A stretch of 64,000 bases of DNA from Pseudomonas cremoris (GCF_014230465.1 NZ_JAAXCY010000007.1:1-64000), one strand, 5' to 3'. Positions 43,242 to 51,650 are shown, counted from the first letter of the stretch. Numbers and translations: made by a program. Notes: generated by a model from the letters alone, not told the origin.

Positions 43242-46200
43242 TCAGTACACATCACGCAGATAACGCTTTTGCTCGCTCAAGCCCCGCCAATACTCCACGG
43301 CGCCTTCAACGCCAAGCCCGCCGTGGCTTTGCGCGATTTCACGGAGTGCCTGGTCGACGTCCTTGGCCATGCGGCTGGCATCGCCGCAGATATACAGCCG
43401 GGCGCCGTCCTGCAGCCAGCGCCACAGCTCGGCACCGTATTCGCGAAGGCGGTCTTGTACATAGATTTTCTGTGCCTGGTCGCGGGAAAACGCCAGGCTC
43501 AGGTGGGTCAGCAAGCCGTCGCGCTGCAGTCCTTGCAGCTCGTCCTGGTAGTAGAAGTCGCTGGCGGCGTGCTGCTCGCCAAAGAACAACCAGTTACGCC
43601 CCTGATGGCCCAAGGCACGGCGCTCTTGCAAGAACCCACGAAACGGCGCCACGCCGGTGCCGGGGCCGATCATGATCATTGGCACGTCACCGTCGGTGGG
43701 CGTACGGAAATGCTTGGAAGGCTGTACGAATAACGGCACGTCGCCGTCGTCCGCGCGGTCGGCCAGGTAGGTTGAGGAAACGCCCTTGCGCTTGCCATAC
43801 CGCACGGCGGCCACTGTGAGATGCACCTGCTGCGGGTACGCCTTGGCGCTGGACGCGATGGAATACAGGCGCGGTTGCAGGCGCTTGAGGGTGCCGAGCA
43901 ACTCATCTGCCGCACATTCAATGGGGTATTCCTGCAGCACGTCCGCCAACTGGCGGCCCCACAGCCAGTTCTTCAGGTCTGCCTTGCGCTCCGGTTCAAG
44001 CAATTGTTTAAGCGCGGGATTGCGGCTGCGCTCGGCGATGAACGCCAGGGTGTCGCTGCTGGGCCGGGCGATTTCGAAGTGTTGGGTCAATGCCTGTTGC
44101 AGCGGTACGTCGCCGAAGGTGTCGATGTTCACGTGGGTGTCGCCACCCAGGCGGGTGAGTTCAAGCAGTTCGCTGACCAGTTCCGGGCAGTTGCGCGGCA
44201 TCACGCCAAGCGCGTCACCGGCTTCATAGCTCAGGCCGGAGTCGGTAAGGTCCAAGGCGAATTGGCGGGTTTCCTTGTGCAGGCTGTGCGGGTTCAGGTG
44301 CCGATTAAGCAGCAGGCGTGACCCGTGCAGTTTGGTTTTGCCGGCGGGCGTGGCCGGGGTGATGGCTTTTGTCGGGCTGAGGGTTTGTTGGAGTCGCGCC
44401 AGCCAGGCATCGGCAGCGGCTTCGAATTCGGTGTCGCAGTCGACGCGCTCTAGCAGTCGCGTAGCGCCCAATGCCTGGAGGCGCTGATCGAGTTGTTTGC
44501 CGTGATGGCAGAACTGATCGTAGTTCGGGTCGCCCAAGGCAAGCACCGCAAAACGCAAGGATTCCAAACGTGTTTCGCTGCTGTTCAGGCCGCGCCAGAA
44601 CCCTTCGCCATTGTCCGGCGGATCACCATCGCCAAAGGTGCTGCTGATCAACGCGAGGGTGTGCGTGGTCGCCAGCTTGCTGAGCGGGAAGTCGGCCATG
44701 GCGCTCAGTTCCACCGCAATACCGGCATCGCCCAGGCGTTTGGCGAAGCGCTCGGCGAGGGCTTCTGCGTTACCGGTCTGCGAGGCCCATAACAGCGTGA
44801 CTGCCGGGGAGTGCGCCGGTAAGTACTGCGCGCGGCTGAACAAGCCGCCGAGCAAGCCGTCCAGCCACAAGCGCGAGACCTTGGCCAGCGGTGCGCTGTC
44901 CGGCATCACTGGTACGCCTAGCGTAGCTGCGCTCGATTGCAGGCCGCTCAGGAAACCGGCGAGGTAGGTGCGTTCACTGTCGCTCAATTGCGGCGGTGGC
45001 ACGTTGCGGATGCCGGCGATGTCGGCGAAGGCGTCGAGGCGCGACAAGGTGGAGTCCTCAGTATTAGGGGCAGGGCGGTCGAGAAACTGATGGTCGATCA
45101 ACTCGACCCGCGCCAAGGCAACGGCGCAAAACTTGAATTCTGGCTGCAAGGAAATCGGGTCCACCGCATCGTTGGTCACTGCGTTGATGGCCAGGTGTTC
45201 GCCGAACACATCGTTCCAGTGAAAGGGTGCAAAACAGTTGCCTGGGCGCACCCGGTCGGTGACCACGGCGGGCAGCACGGCGCGGCCGCGTTGGGAGCGG
45301 ACCTCTACCGAATCCTGGGTCTTGATGCCCAGGCTCGCGGCGTCTTCGGGGTGCAGTTCGATGAACGGGCCGGGGTTGAGTTTGTTCAGGGTGGCAACCT
45401 TGCCGGTCTTGGTCAGGGTGTGCCACTGGTGTTGCAGGCGACCGGTATTGAGGACGAAAGAGAAGGCGTCATCGGGCATTTCCGCCGGCGGCATATGTGG
45501 GCGAGCGAAGAAGCGGCCCTTGCCGGTGTCCGTCGCGAATCTGAGCGCGCCGTCATTGAGGTAACGGATCGGATTGCGGTCCGCGCCATCGTCGGATGCG
45601 CAGGGCCATTGCAGCGGTTGCTCGCGCAGGCGTGCATGGCTGGCGCCGCGAATGTCGTAGCCGGTCTTGGGGTTCCAGGCGCGCTTGATCTCATCGAATA
45701 CGTCGGCGGCCGAGGCGTAGCTGAACGCGTCGGCAAAGCCCATTTCGCAGGCGACCCTGGCGATGATCTGCCAATCCGGCAGGGTTTCGCCCGGTGCGTC
45801 GACGGCCTTTTGCATCAGCGTCAGGTTACGCTCGGAGTTGATCATCACGCCTTCGGCTTCGGCCCACAGGGCGCCCGGCAACAGGATGTCGGCGTAGCGG
45901 TTGGTCTCGGTGTCGAGGAAGGCGTCCTGGGTGATCACCAGTTCGGCGGCTTGCAACGCTTCGATGACGGTACGGCGGTTGGGCACGCTGGCCACTGGGT
46001 TGGTGCAGATGATCCAGCACGCCTTGATCTGCCCGGCGGCCATCTGCTCAAACATCGCCACGGTGCCGCCGCCCACCTGGTGCGGCAGGCTGTTCTGGGG
46101 CAGTTGCCACAGGTCTTCGATAAATGCGCGGTCGGCGTCCACCAGCACTGAACGCTGGCCTGGCAGGCCCGGCCCCATGTAGCCCATCTCGCGACCGCCC

Positions 46201-47210
46201 ATGGCGTTGGGTTGGCCGGTGAGGGAAAACGGCCCGCTGCCGGGGCGGCAGATGGCGCCGGTGGCCAGGTGCAGGTTGCACAGCGCGTTGGTGTTCCAGG
46301 TGCCGTGGGTGCTTTGGTTGAGGCCCATGGTCCAGCAGCTCATCCATTCGGCGGCTTGGCCGATCCACTCGGCGGCTTGGCGGATATCGGCTTCGGCGAG
46401 GCCAGTGAGTTCGGCGACGGTGTGCGGTGGGTAGTCGTCGAGGAAGCCGGGCATCGCCTCCCACCCTTCGGTGAAGGCGGCTATAAAGACGGGGTCGGTG
46501 TGGCCGTTTTGCACCAGCAGGTGCAGCAGGCCGTTGAGCAGGGCGAGGTCCGTGCCGGGCTTGATCGGCAGGAACAGGTTGGCCTTGTCTGCCGTGGCGC
46601 TGCGCCGGGGGTCGACCACGATCAGCTTCGCCCCGGCCTTGACCCGGTCCATTATGCGCAGGAACAGGATCGGGTGACAGTCGGCCATGTTCGCGCCGAT
46701 CACGAAGAACAGGTCGGCGCGGTCGAAGTCTTCGTAAGAGCCTGGCGGCCCGTCCGCGCCCAGTGAAAGCTTGTAGCCGCTGCCGGCGCTCGCCATGCAT
46801 AACCGTGAGTTGGATTCGATGTTGTGGGTGCGCACAAAACCCTTGGCCAATTTGTTGGCCAGGTATTGGGCTTCCAGCGACATCTGCCCCGATACGTAGA
46901 ATGCCAATGCATCCGGCCCATGGTTGTCGAGGATCTGACGCAAGCGCGTCGCGGTCTCGCTGATGGCGTTGTCCATGGCGATGCGCACCGGGTCGTGGTC
47001 CCGGGCGTGGCGCAGATAGGCATGTTGCATGCGCCCGGAGTCGGCGATGGCCTGCCCGCAGGTCGTGCCCTTGGTGCACAAGCGGCCGAAGTTGGTGGGG
47101 TGGGCTTTGTCGCCGATCACCTTGACCACTGTGTTGTGCTCGACCTGCATGACGATGCCACAGCCCACACCACAATAAGGACACACACTGCGTACGCTGT
47201 TGCTTGCCAT
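43242..47210 (-). CDS. Assimilatory nitrate reductase fused to CysJ-like flavoreductase
   Basis: A 1322-residue cytoplasmic enzyme reducing nitrate to nitrite. Residues 1-780: NasA-type molybdoenzyme with a [4Fe-4S] site C10, C13, C17, C45 and the probable Mo ligand C138 (SNSRLCMASAG). From ~795: flavodoxin domain (LLWASQTGNAEALAERF), FAD-binding domain (RLYSIASS near 1113) and NADPH-binding domain (GPGTGVAPFRGF near 1180), ending in VY as in CysJ. The fusion should let one chain take electrons from NADPH. The start at 47210 has AGGA upstream. It is divergent from nirBD and preceded by a terminator that must be antiterminated. Confidence 0.92.
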   Translation of the reverse strand: MASNSVRSVCPYCGVGCGIVMQVEHNTVVKVIGDKAHPTNFGRLCTKGTTCGQAIADSGRMQHAYLRHARDHDPVRIAMDNAISETATRLRQILDNHGPDALAFYVSGQMSLEAQYLANKLAKGFVRTHNIESNSRLCMASAGSGYKLSLGADGPPGSYEDFDRADLFFVIGANMADCHPILFLRIMDRVKAGAKLIVVDPRRSATADKANLFLPIKPGTDLALLNGLLHLLVQNGHTDPVFIAAFTEGWEAMPGFLDDYPPHTVAELTGLAEADIRQAAEWIGQAAEWMSCWTMGLNQSTHGTWNTNALCNLHLATGAICRPGSGPFSLTGQPNAMGGREMGYMGPGLPGQRSVLVDADRAFIEDLWQLPQNSLPHQVGGGTVAMFEQMAAGQIKACWIICTNPVASVPNRRTVIEALQAAELVITQDAFLDTETNRYADILLPGALWAEAEGVMINSERNLTLMQKAVDAPGETLPDWQIIARVACEMGFADAFSYASAADVFDEIKRAWNPKTGYDIRGASHARLREQPLQWPCASDDGADRNPIRYLNDGALRFATDTGKGRFFARPHMPPAEMPDDAFSFVLNTGRLQHQWHTLTKTGKVATLNKLNPGPFIELHPEDAASLGIKTQDSVEVRSQRGRAVLPAVVTDRVRPGNCFAPFHWNDVFGEHLAINAVTNDAVDPISLQPEFKFCAVALARVELIDHQFLDRPAPNTEDSTLSRLDAFADIAGIRNVPPPQLSDSERTYLAGFLSGLQSSAATLGVPVMPDSAPLAKVSRLWLDGLLGGLFSRAQYLPAHSPAVTLLWASQTGNAEALAERFAKRLGDAGIAVELSAMADFPLSKLATTHTLALISSTFGDGDPPDNGEGFWRGLNSSETRLESLRFAVLALGDPNYDQFCHHGKQLDQRLQALGATRLLERVDCDTEFEAAADAWLARLQQTLSPTKAITPATPAGKTKLHGSRLLLNRHLNPHSLHKETRQFALDLTDSGLSYEAGDALGVMPRNCPELVSELLELTRLGGDTHVNIDTFGDVPLQQALTQHFEIARPSSDTLAFIAERSRNPALKQLLEPERKADLKNWLWGRQLADVLQEYPIECAADELLGTLKRLQPRLYSIASSAKAYPQQVHLTVAAVRYGKRKGVSSTYLADRADDGDVPLFVQPSKHFRTPTDGDVPMIMIGPGTGVAPFRGFLQERRALGHQGRNWLFFGEQHAASDFYYQDELQGLQRDGLLTHLSLAFSRDQAQKIYVQDRLREYGAELWRWLQDGARLYICGDASRMAKDVDQALREIAQSHGGLGVEGAVEYWRGLSEQKRYLRDVY

Positions 47211-47228
47211 CCGACATCCTGTAGACAA

Positions 47229-47280
47229 AAAAAGGCGCCTTGCGACCTTCCGTTGAAAACGGGGATCGCACGGCGCCTTT
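47229..47280 (-). terminator. Leader terminator of the nitrate reductase gene
   Basis: On the minus strand, AAAGGCGCC pairs with GGCGCCTTT around an inner stem (TGCGAT...GTCGCA and CCGTT/AACGG), followed by seven U's. It ends about 20 bases before the nitrate reductase ATG, so it is in the leader and must be bypassed for expression. Typical of nitrate-responsive attenuation. Confidence 0.85.
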
Positions 47281-47291
47281 GTCGTGAGAGG

Positions 47292-47309
47292 GCAGTCTGC
47301 GTTGACTGC
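47292..47309 (-). ncRNA. ANTAR-type hairpin in nitrate reductase leader
   Basis: On the minus strand, GCAGTC-AACGCA-GACTGC: a perfect 6-bp stem with a hexaloop that has A at position 1 and G at position 4, the ANTAR-protein recognition rule. It lies at the 5' end of the leader, 12 bases before the terminator, and only one such hairpin is clear here. Confidence 0.65.
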
Positions 47310-47327
47310 TTGATGGGAGTGTTGCTC

Positions 47328-47342
47328 GCAAGTCACGTGCCA
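47328..47342 (-). promoter_or_regulatory. Sigma-54 promoter of the nitrate reductase gene
   Basis: Minus-strand TGGCACG-N4-TTGC, a full match to the -24/-12 consensus (GG-N10-GC). The predicted start near 47316 makes a leader of about 105 bases containing the hairpin and terminator above. Confidence 0.75.
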
Positions 47343-47350
47343 CCTTGTGT

Positions 47351-47441
47351 TGTAGTGAGCGGGCTTGCCCCGCGCTGCGGTGTATCAGGCACATCACGCT
47401 AGCCTGACACACCGCAGCGCGGGGCAAGCCCACTCACTACA
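47351..47441. repeat. REP-type inverted repeat, family 2, copy 4
   Basis: Outer arms TGTAGTGAGCGGGCTTGCCC and complement with one change (CACTCACT), an inner perfect CCCCGCGCTGCGGTGT/complement and a further ATCAGGC/GCCTGA. It sits between the two divergent sigma-54 promoters, about 10 bp behind the nitrate reductase promoter, where an activator such as NtrC would be expected to bind further out. Confidence 0.8.
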
Positions 47442-47543
47442 CGTGCACATTTATGAGGCGAGGTGCACCAGGGAGAGGCGCCATGTGAGGTCGTTGGCAG
47501 GTTGGAGTATCACCTGAAGCTGCCGACACGGGTCTTAGGCCAA

Positions 47544-47560
47544 TTGGCACGCCGCCTGCA
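47544..47560 (+). promoter_or_regulatory. Sigma-54 promoter of nirBD
   Basis: TTGGCACGCCGCCTGCA matches the -24/-12 consensus with GG at 47546-47547 and GC at 47558-47559, N10 between. Predicted start near 47571 gives a leader of about 160 bases. GTGCA-type half-sites near 47444-47467 could be part of NtrC binding, but no full site is clear. Confidence 0.7.
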
Positions 47561-47624
47561 AGCTCTCCAACCATCCCACCTCGGTCAACGACGATCGACA
47601 GGCCAACACCGGTCATGGGCATAA

Positions 47625-47660
47625 GCGGCAAGACCGCATAAGAACAGGCAAAGACGCCTG
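47625..47660 (+). ncRNA. ANTAR-type two-hairpin element in the nirB leader
   Basis: Two small hairpins seven bases apart: GCGG-CAAGA-CCGC (47625-47637) and CAGGC-AAAGAC-GCCTG (47645-47660). The second has a hexaloop with A1 and G4, the pattern bound by ANTAR antiterminators such as NasR/NasT. Its right arm is also the left arm of the terminator that follows, so the two structures exclude each other. Confidence 0.7.
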
Positions 47661-47688
47661 GAACCGCAAGGTTTCAGGCGTTTTTTTT
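47654..47688 (+). terminator. Leader terminator of nirBD
   Basis: Stem of 12 pairs including one G-U (ACGCCTGGAACC with GGTTTCAGGCGT) closed by GCAA, followed by eight U's. A textbook intrinsic terminator about 40 bases upstream of the nirB ATG. It competes with the preceding hairpin. Confidence 0.9.
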
Positions 47689-47729
47689 TGCTTTTTTTAA
47701 ACCGTGATGAGCTTTGTCAGGTGCTAACT

Positions 47730-50270
47730 ATGAACACTCTCAAAACCCTGATCGTCGTCGGCAATGGCATGGTCGGCCACCACTGTGTGGCGCAATTGAT
47801 CGAGCGCGGCGCGCTCGATCACTACCGGCTGCATGTGTTCAGCGAGGAGCCGATGCGTGCCTATGACCGTGTGCACCTGTCGGAGTACTTCACCGGTCGC
47901 GATGCGGAGTCGCTGGCGTTGTCCGAGGCGTCGTTGTACCAGACGCCGGGCGTGACCTTGCACCTGGGCGTGCCGGTGCTGGAAATCGACCGCGCCCGTG
48001 GCGAGGTGATCACCGCTGACGGGTGTGTGGCCTATGACAAGCTTGTGTTGGCCACCGGCTCTTATCCGTTCGTGCCGCCGATCGAAGGCGCCGAAGGCGA
48101 TTCGCGGTTGGTGTATCGCACCCTGGAAGACTTGGACGCCATCCGCACCGCCGCTGCCAATGCACGCCGGGGTGTGGTGGTGGGCGGTGGCCTGCTCGGG
48201 CTGGAAGCCGCCAACGCGCTGAAAAGCCTGGGCCTGGAAGCGCATGTGGTGGAGTTCGCGCCGCGCTTGATGCCGGTGCAGTTGGATGATTTCGGCGGTT
48301 TGGCGCTCAAGGCACAAATCGAACGACTGGGCGTCGGCGTGCATTTGTCCCGCGCCACCCAGTCCATCAGCACGGGCGAGCAGTACCGCTACCGCATGAA
48401 TTTTGCCAATGACGAATTCCTTGAAACCGACCTGATCGTGTTCTCCGCCGGTATTCGCGCCCAGGACGCATTGGCCCGTCAGGCGGCGCTGGAGATCGGT
48501 CCGCGCGGCGGTGTGGTGATCAACGATGAGTGCAAAAGCAGCGACCCGAATATCTACGCGATTGGCGAGTGCGCCTCTTGGAATGGCAGCCTGTTCGGCC
48601 TGGTCGCGCCAGGCTACCAAATGGCCCGAAGCGTTGCCGCGTTGTTGTGCGAGCAGGCCGCCGAGCCCTTTGTCGGCGCGGACATGTCGACCAAACTCAA
48701 GCTGCTCGGCGTGGACGTGGGCTCCATCGGCGATGCCCACGCGCACACCCCCGGCGCACGCAGCTATCAATTTATCGACGAGGCCAGTGCCAGTTACCGG
48801 CGCCTGGTGGTGAGTGCCTGCGGCAAGCATGTGATCGGTGCGGTGCTGGTCGGTGATAACAGCTACTACGACACCTTGCTGCAATACATGCAGAACAGCA
48901 TCGCGCTGCCCCCGGAACCGGCCAGCTTGATTCTGCCGTCGTCTGGCGGTGCACCGACCCTCGGCCCCGGCGCCTTGCCGGACTCGGCTACCGTGTGTTC
49001 CTGCCACAACGTGACCAAGGGCGCGATCTGTTCGGCCATCGACGGCGGTTGCAGCGACCTCGGGCTGCTCAAGACTCAGACCAAGGCCTGCACCGGCTGT
49101 GGGGGCTGTGCCGGGTTGCTCAAGCAAGTGTTCGAGCATGAGCTGATTGCACGTGGCGTCAGCGTCGATAAAAGCCTGTGCGAACACTTCGCCTACACCC
49201 GCCAGGAGCTTTACGCCCTGGTGCGCGTGGAAGGGCTCACGACATTTGATGAGCTGCTGGCCAAGCATGGCCGTGGCCATATCGGTTGCGACGTGTGCAA
49301 ACCCGCGGTGGGGTCGATTCTGGCATCGTGCTGGAACCAACCGATCATGGACGCGTCGCTGGTGCCGTTGCAGGACACCAACGACACGTTCATGGCCAAT
49401 ATGCAGAAGAACGGCACCTATTCGGTGGTGCCGCGCATTCCGGGGGGTGAGATCACCGCCGACAAACTGATCGTGATTGGCGAAGTCGCGAAGAAATACG
49501 ACCTCTACACCAAGATCACCGGTGGCCAGCGCATCGACCTGTTTGGCGCACAGTTGCATGAGTTGCCGGACATCTGGGGTGAGCTGATCGCAGCGGGGTT
49601 CGAAACTGGCCACGCCTATGGCAAATCCACGCGCACGGTCAAATCCTGCGTGGGCAGCACCTGGTGCCGCTACGGGGTGCAAGACAGCGTCAAAATGGCC
49701 TTGCTGATCGAGGACCGCTACAAAGGCCTGCGTTCGCCGCACAAGCTCAAGTTCGCAGTGTCTGGCTGCACCCGTGAGTGCGCCGAAGCCCAGAGCAAAG
49801 ACGTAGGCGTGATCGCCACGGAGAAGGGCTGGAACCTCTACATCGCTGGCAACGGCGGCATGCGCCCACGCCATGCCGAACTGTTCGCCACCGACCTGGA
49901 CGACGCGACGTTGATCCAGTACATCGACCGCTTCCTGATGTTCTACATCCGCACCGCCGACAAGTTGCAGCGCACCTCGGTGTGGCGCGAGAGCCTGGAG
50001 GGCGGGTTGGACTTCCTCAAGGACGTGATCATCCACGACAGCCTGGGCCTGGGTGCCGAGCTGGAAGCGCAGATGCAGCTGGTGGTGGACCGCTACGAGT
50101 GTGAATGGGCCAACGCGCTCAAGGACCCGGAAAAACTCAAGCGTTTCCGCACCTTCGTCAACGATAAACGCGCCGATCCAGACATCCAGTTTGTCCAGGA
50201 GCGTGGCCAGCGCCGGCCCGTCATGGCCAACGAACTGCCCCTGATTCCAGCCGTTGAGGAGATTGCCTGA
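47730..50270 (+). CDS. nirB: Assimilatory nitrite reductase large subunit NirB
   Basis: An 846-residue cytoplasmic enzyme reducing nitrite to ammonium with NADH. Order: FAD/NAD-binding domain (VVGNGMVGHHC at residue 8; VVGGGLLGLEAA), BFD-like [2Fe-2S] domain (CSCHNVTKGAIC near 422 and CTGCGGC near 454), nitrite/sulfite reductase halves, and siroheme-[4Fe-4S] cysteines near 640/646 (CVGSTWCRYG) and 680/684 (GCTREC). The ATG at 47730 has AGGTG upstream. Overlaps nirD by one base. The leader carries an antitermination element. Confidence 0.96.
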   Translation: MNTLKTLIVVGNGMVGHHCVAQLIERGALDHYRLHVFSEEPMRAYDRVHLSEYFTGRDAESLALSEASLYQTPGVTLHLGVPVLEIDRARGEVITADGCVAYDKLVLATGSYPFVPPIEGAEGDSRLVYRTLEDLDAIRTAAANARRGVVVGGGLLGLEAANALKSLGLEAHVVEFAPRLMPVQLDDFGGLALKAQIERLGVGVHLSRATQSISTGEQYRYRMNFANDEFLETDLIVFSAGIRAQDALARQAALEIGPRGGVVINDECKSSDPNIYAIGECASWNGSLFGLVAPGYQMARSVAALLCEQAAEPFVGADMSTKLKLLGVDVGSIGDAHAHTPGARSYQFIDEASASYRRLVVSACGKHVIGAVLVGDNSYYDTLLQYMQNSIALPPEPASLILPSSGGAPTLGPGALPDSATVCSCHNVTKGAICSAIDGGCSDLGLLKTQTKACTGCGGCAGLLKQVFEHELIARGVSVDKSLCEHFAYTRQELYALVRVEGLTTFDELLAKHGRGHIGCDVCKPAVGSILASCWNQPIMDASLVPLQDTNDTFMANMQKNGTYSVVPRIPGGEITADKLIVIGEVAKKYDLYTKITGGQRIDLFGAQLHELPDIWGELIAAGFETGHAYGKSTRTVKSCVGSTWCRYGVQDSVKMALLIEDRYKGLRSPHKLKFAVSGCTRECAEAQSKDVGVIATEKGWNLYIAGNGGMRPRHAELFATDLDDATLIQYIDRFLMFYIRTADKLQRTSVWRESLEGGLDFLKDVIIHDSLGLGAELEAQMQLVVDRYECEWANALKDPEKLKRFRTFVNDKRADPDIQFVQERGQRRPVMANELPLIPAVEEIA

Positions 50271-50698
50271 TGAGCCAGACCACTTGGAAAACCGTGTGCT
50301 ACGAGCAGGACCTTGTCACCAACTCCGGCGTGGTGGTGTGGCTGGACGGCGCGCAGGTGGCGCTGTTTTACCTGCCCGCTGCCGGGCATCAGACCCTCTA
50401 CGCCATCGACAATCACGACCCGGAATCCGGCGCCAATGTGATCGGTCGCGGGTTGATTGGCAGTATCAAAGGCGACCTGGTGGTGGCCGCGCCGATCTAC
50501 AAGCAGCATTACCGGCTGCACGACGGGCAATGCGTGGAGACGCCGCATCAGCGCTTGCGCGTATGGCCGGTGCGGCTCACGGCTGGGGTAGTGGAGGTGG
50601 CGGTAACGCGTGCGGACGAGTCCGACATCGAGGCCTGGGCCAAGGGAAGCAACGTGCATGGGGCGATTTCCACAGTCGAAATGGTTGGCACTGATTAG
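50270..50698 (+). CDS. nirD: Nitrite reductase small subunit NirD
   Basis: A 142-residue partner of NirB with the Rieske-like fold but without the Rieske cysteine/histidine ligands, as usual for NirD. Segments DNHDPESGANVIGRGLIGSI and APIYKQHYRLHDGQC follow the family pattern; the C-terminal extension (VTRADESDIEAWAKG) is somewhat longer than in E. coli. Its ATG overlaps the nirB stop (TGATG). Confidence 0.94.
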   Translation: MSQTTWKTVCYEQDLVTNSGVVVWLDGAQVALFYLPAAGHQTLYAIDNHDPESGANVIGRGLIGSIKGDLVVAAPIYKQHYRLHDGQCVETPHQRLRVWPVRLTAGVVEVAVTRADESDIEAWAKGSNVHGAISTVEMVGTD

Positions 50699-50709
50699 CG
50701 CCGATCCAA

Positions 50710-50799
50710 TGTGGGAGCGGGCTTGCTCGCGAAGAGGGTGTGTCATTCAGCAAATGCATCGGCTGAAAATCCGCTTTCGCGAGCAAGCCCGCTCCCACA
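50710..50799. repeat. REP-type inverted repeat, family 1, copy 4
   Basis: Arms TGTGGGAGCGGGCTTGCTCG and complement, downstream of nirD. The remaining 150 bp up to the next gene show nothing distinct. Confidence 0.85.
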
Positions 50800-50950
50800 G
50801 GGTTGACCGAGTTCGGCTTACTATGCCGCCTGTATTTAGCAACTGCCGCATGCCCCAGCATGGGCCCTCATGGGCGATATTAACGACTTAGATACCGAAG
50901 CCCGCGCCGTCTGCCTGCGTAGAAAAAATCTCTGTGTTGTTAAACGAGCA

Positions 50951-51520
50951 TCAACCCGCCGTGAACTGAGCCAGGATTTCTTCGGTCTCCACCACCTTGG
51001 CATAGTCCATCGCCAGGTTGCTCAGCGACAGCGCATGCACGTCTTCTGCCGGCCAGAGGCGTCCCGACAGATCGGGTTGATCAAAGGTGTAGCAGGCATC
51101 GGCGACCACGCTCACGTCAAAGCCCAGGTTACCTGCGGAGCGTGCGGTGGACTCGACGGAGTTGTTGGTGATCACCCCGACAATCACCAACTGCCTGATC
51201 GCACGCGTATGCAGCCACCGCTCCAGCCCGGTGGCGGCGAAGGCATCCGGAACGTTCTTCTCTACTACATGCTCATGGGGCAGTGGGGACAGGGCGGGCT
51301 GGAATTCGCATCCGGGTTGTCCGGGCCAGAATACCGAGCCGTGCGTGCGGGAGATGTGTCGGATATGGACGATGGGCCGACCGGCATGGCGCCAAGCGTT
51401 CAGCAGGTGCTGCATCTGCACCTCGGCGCCCAGGTTATTGCGTCGTCCCAGCGTTGGCTGATTCATGCCTTGCTGCATGTCGATGATCAGCAAAGCGGGG
51501 TTTACGACTGACGGTTCCAT
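50951..51520 (-). CDS. Isochorismatase-family protein with Ser at the Cys position
   Basis: A 189-residue cytoplasmic hydrolase of the isochorismatase/nicotinamidase fold. Of the catalytic triad, D14 (LLIIDMQQG) and K88 (VVEKNVPDAF) are kept, but the nucleophile Cys in the usual TNxCVEST context is S121 (VITNNSVESTARSAGNLGF). Many uncharacterised Pseudomonas homologues share NNSVE, as far as I recall, so this is likely a subfamily trait. Reaction unknown. Confidence 0.85.
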   Translation of the reverse strand: MEPSVVNPALLIIDMQQGMNQPTLGRRNNLGAEVQMQHLLNAWRHAGRPIVHIRHISRTHGSVFWPGQPGCEFQPALSPLPHEHVVEKNVPDAFAATGLERWLHTRAIRQLVIVGVITNNSVESTARSAGNLGFDVSVVADACYTFDQPDLSGRLWPAEDVHALSLSNLAMDYAKVVETEEILAQFTAG

Positions 51521-51577
51521 GGCACATCCCTAGGCTGGAAAGGCCTGGAACATATCAGGTTTATCTGGAGCGCCAAC

Positions 51578-51602
51578 AGCGGGATAAACCCGCTCACTAC
51601 AA
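51578..51602. repeat. Solo arm of family 2 repeat
   Basis: A lone GGGATAAACCCGCTCACTAC matches one arm of the TGTAGTGAGCGGG repeats, without a partner within 100 bp. Probably a decayed copy between the isochorismatase-like and TetR genes. Confidence 0.5.
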
Positions 51603-51650
51603 AGTATTGCAAGCAATAGGGCACCGTCGACTTCCTGGACGGCCAGGCAC

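Noticed and set aside
46048..47433. A 461-codon minus-strand frame overlapping the nitrate reductase N-terminus
   Set aside because: It is another frame of the same DNA as the well-supported 4Fe-4S/Mo protein and contains no Fe-S motif of its own.
47462..47482. A full NtrC binding site
   Set aside because: TGCACC and GGCGCC halves are present but spacing and sequence deviate from the known consensus; only half-sites are claimed.
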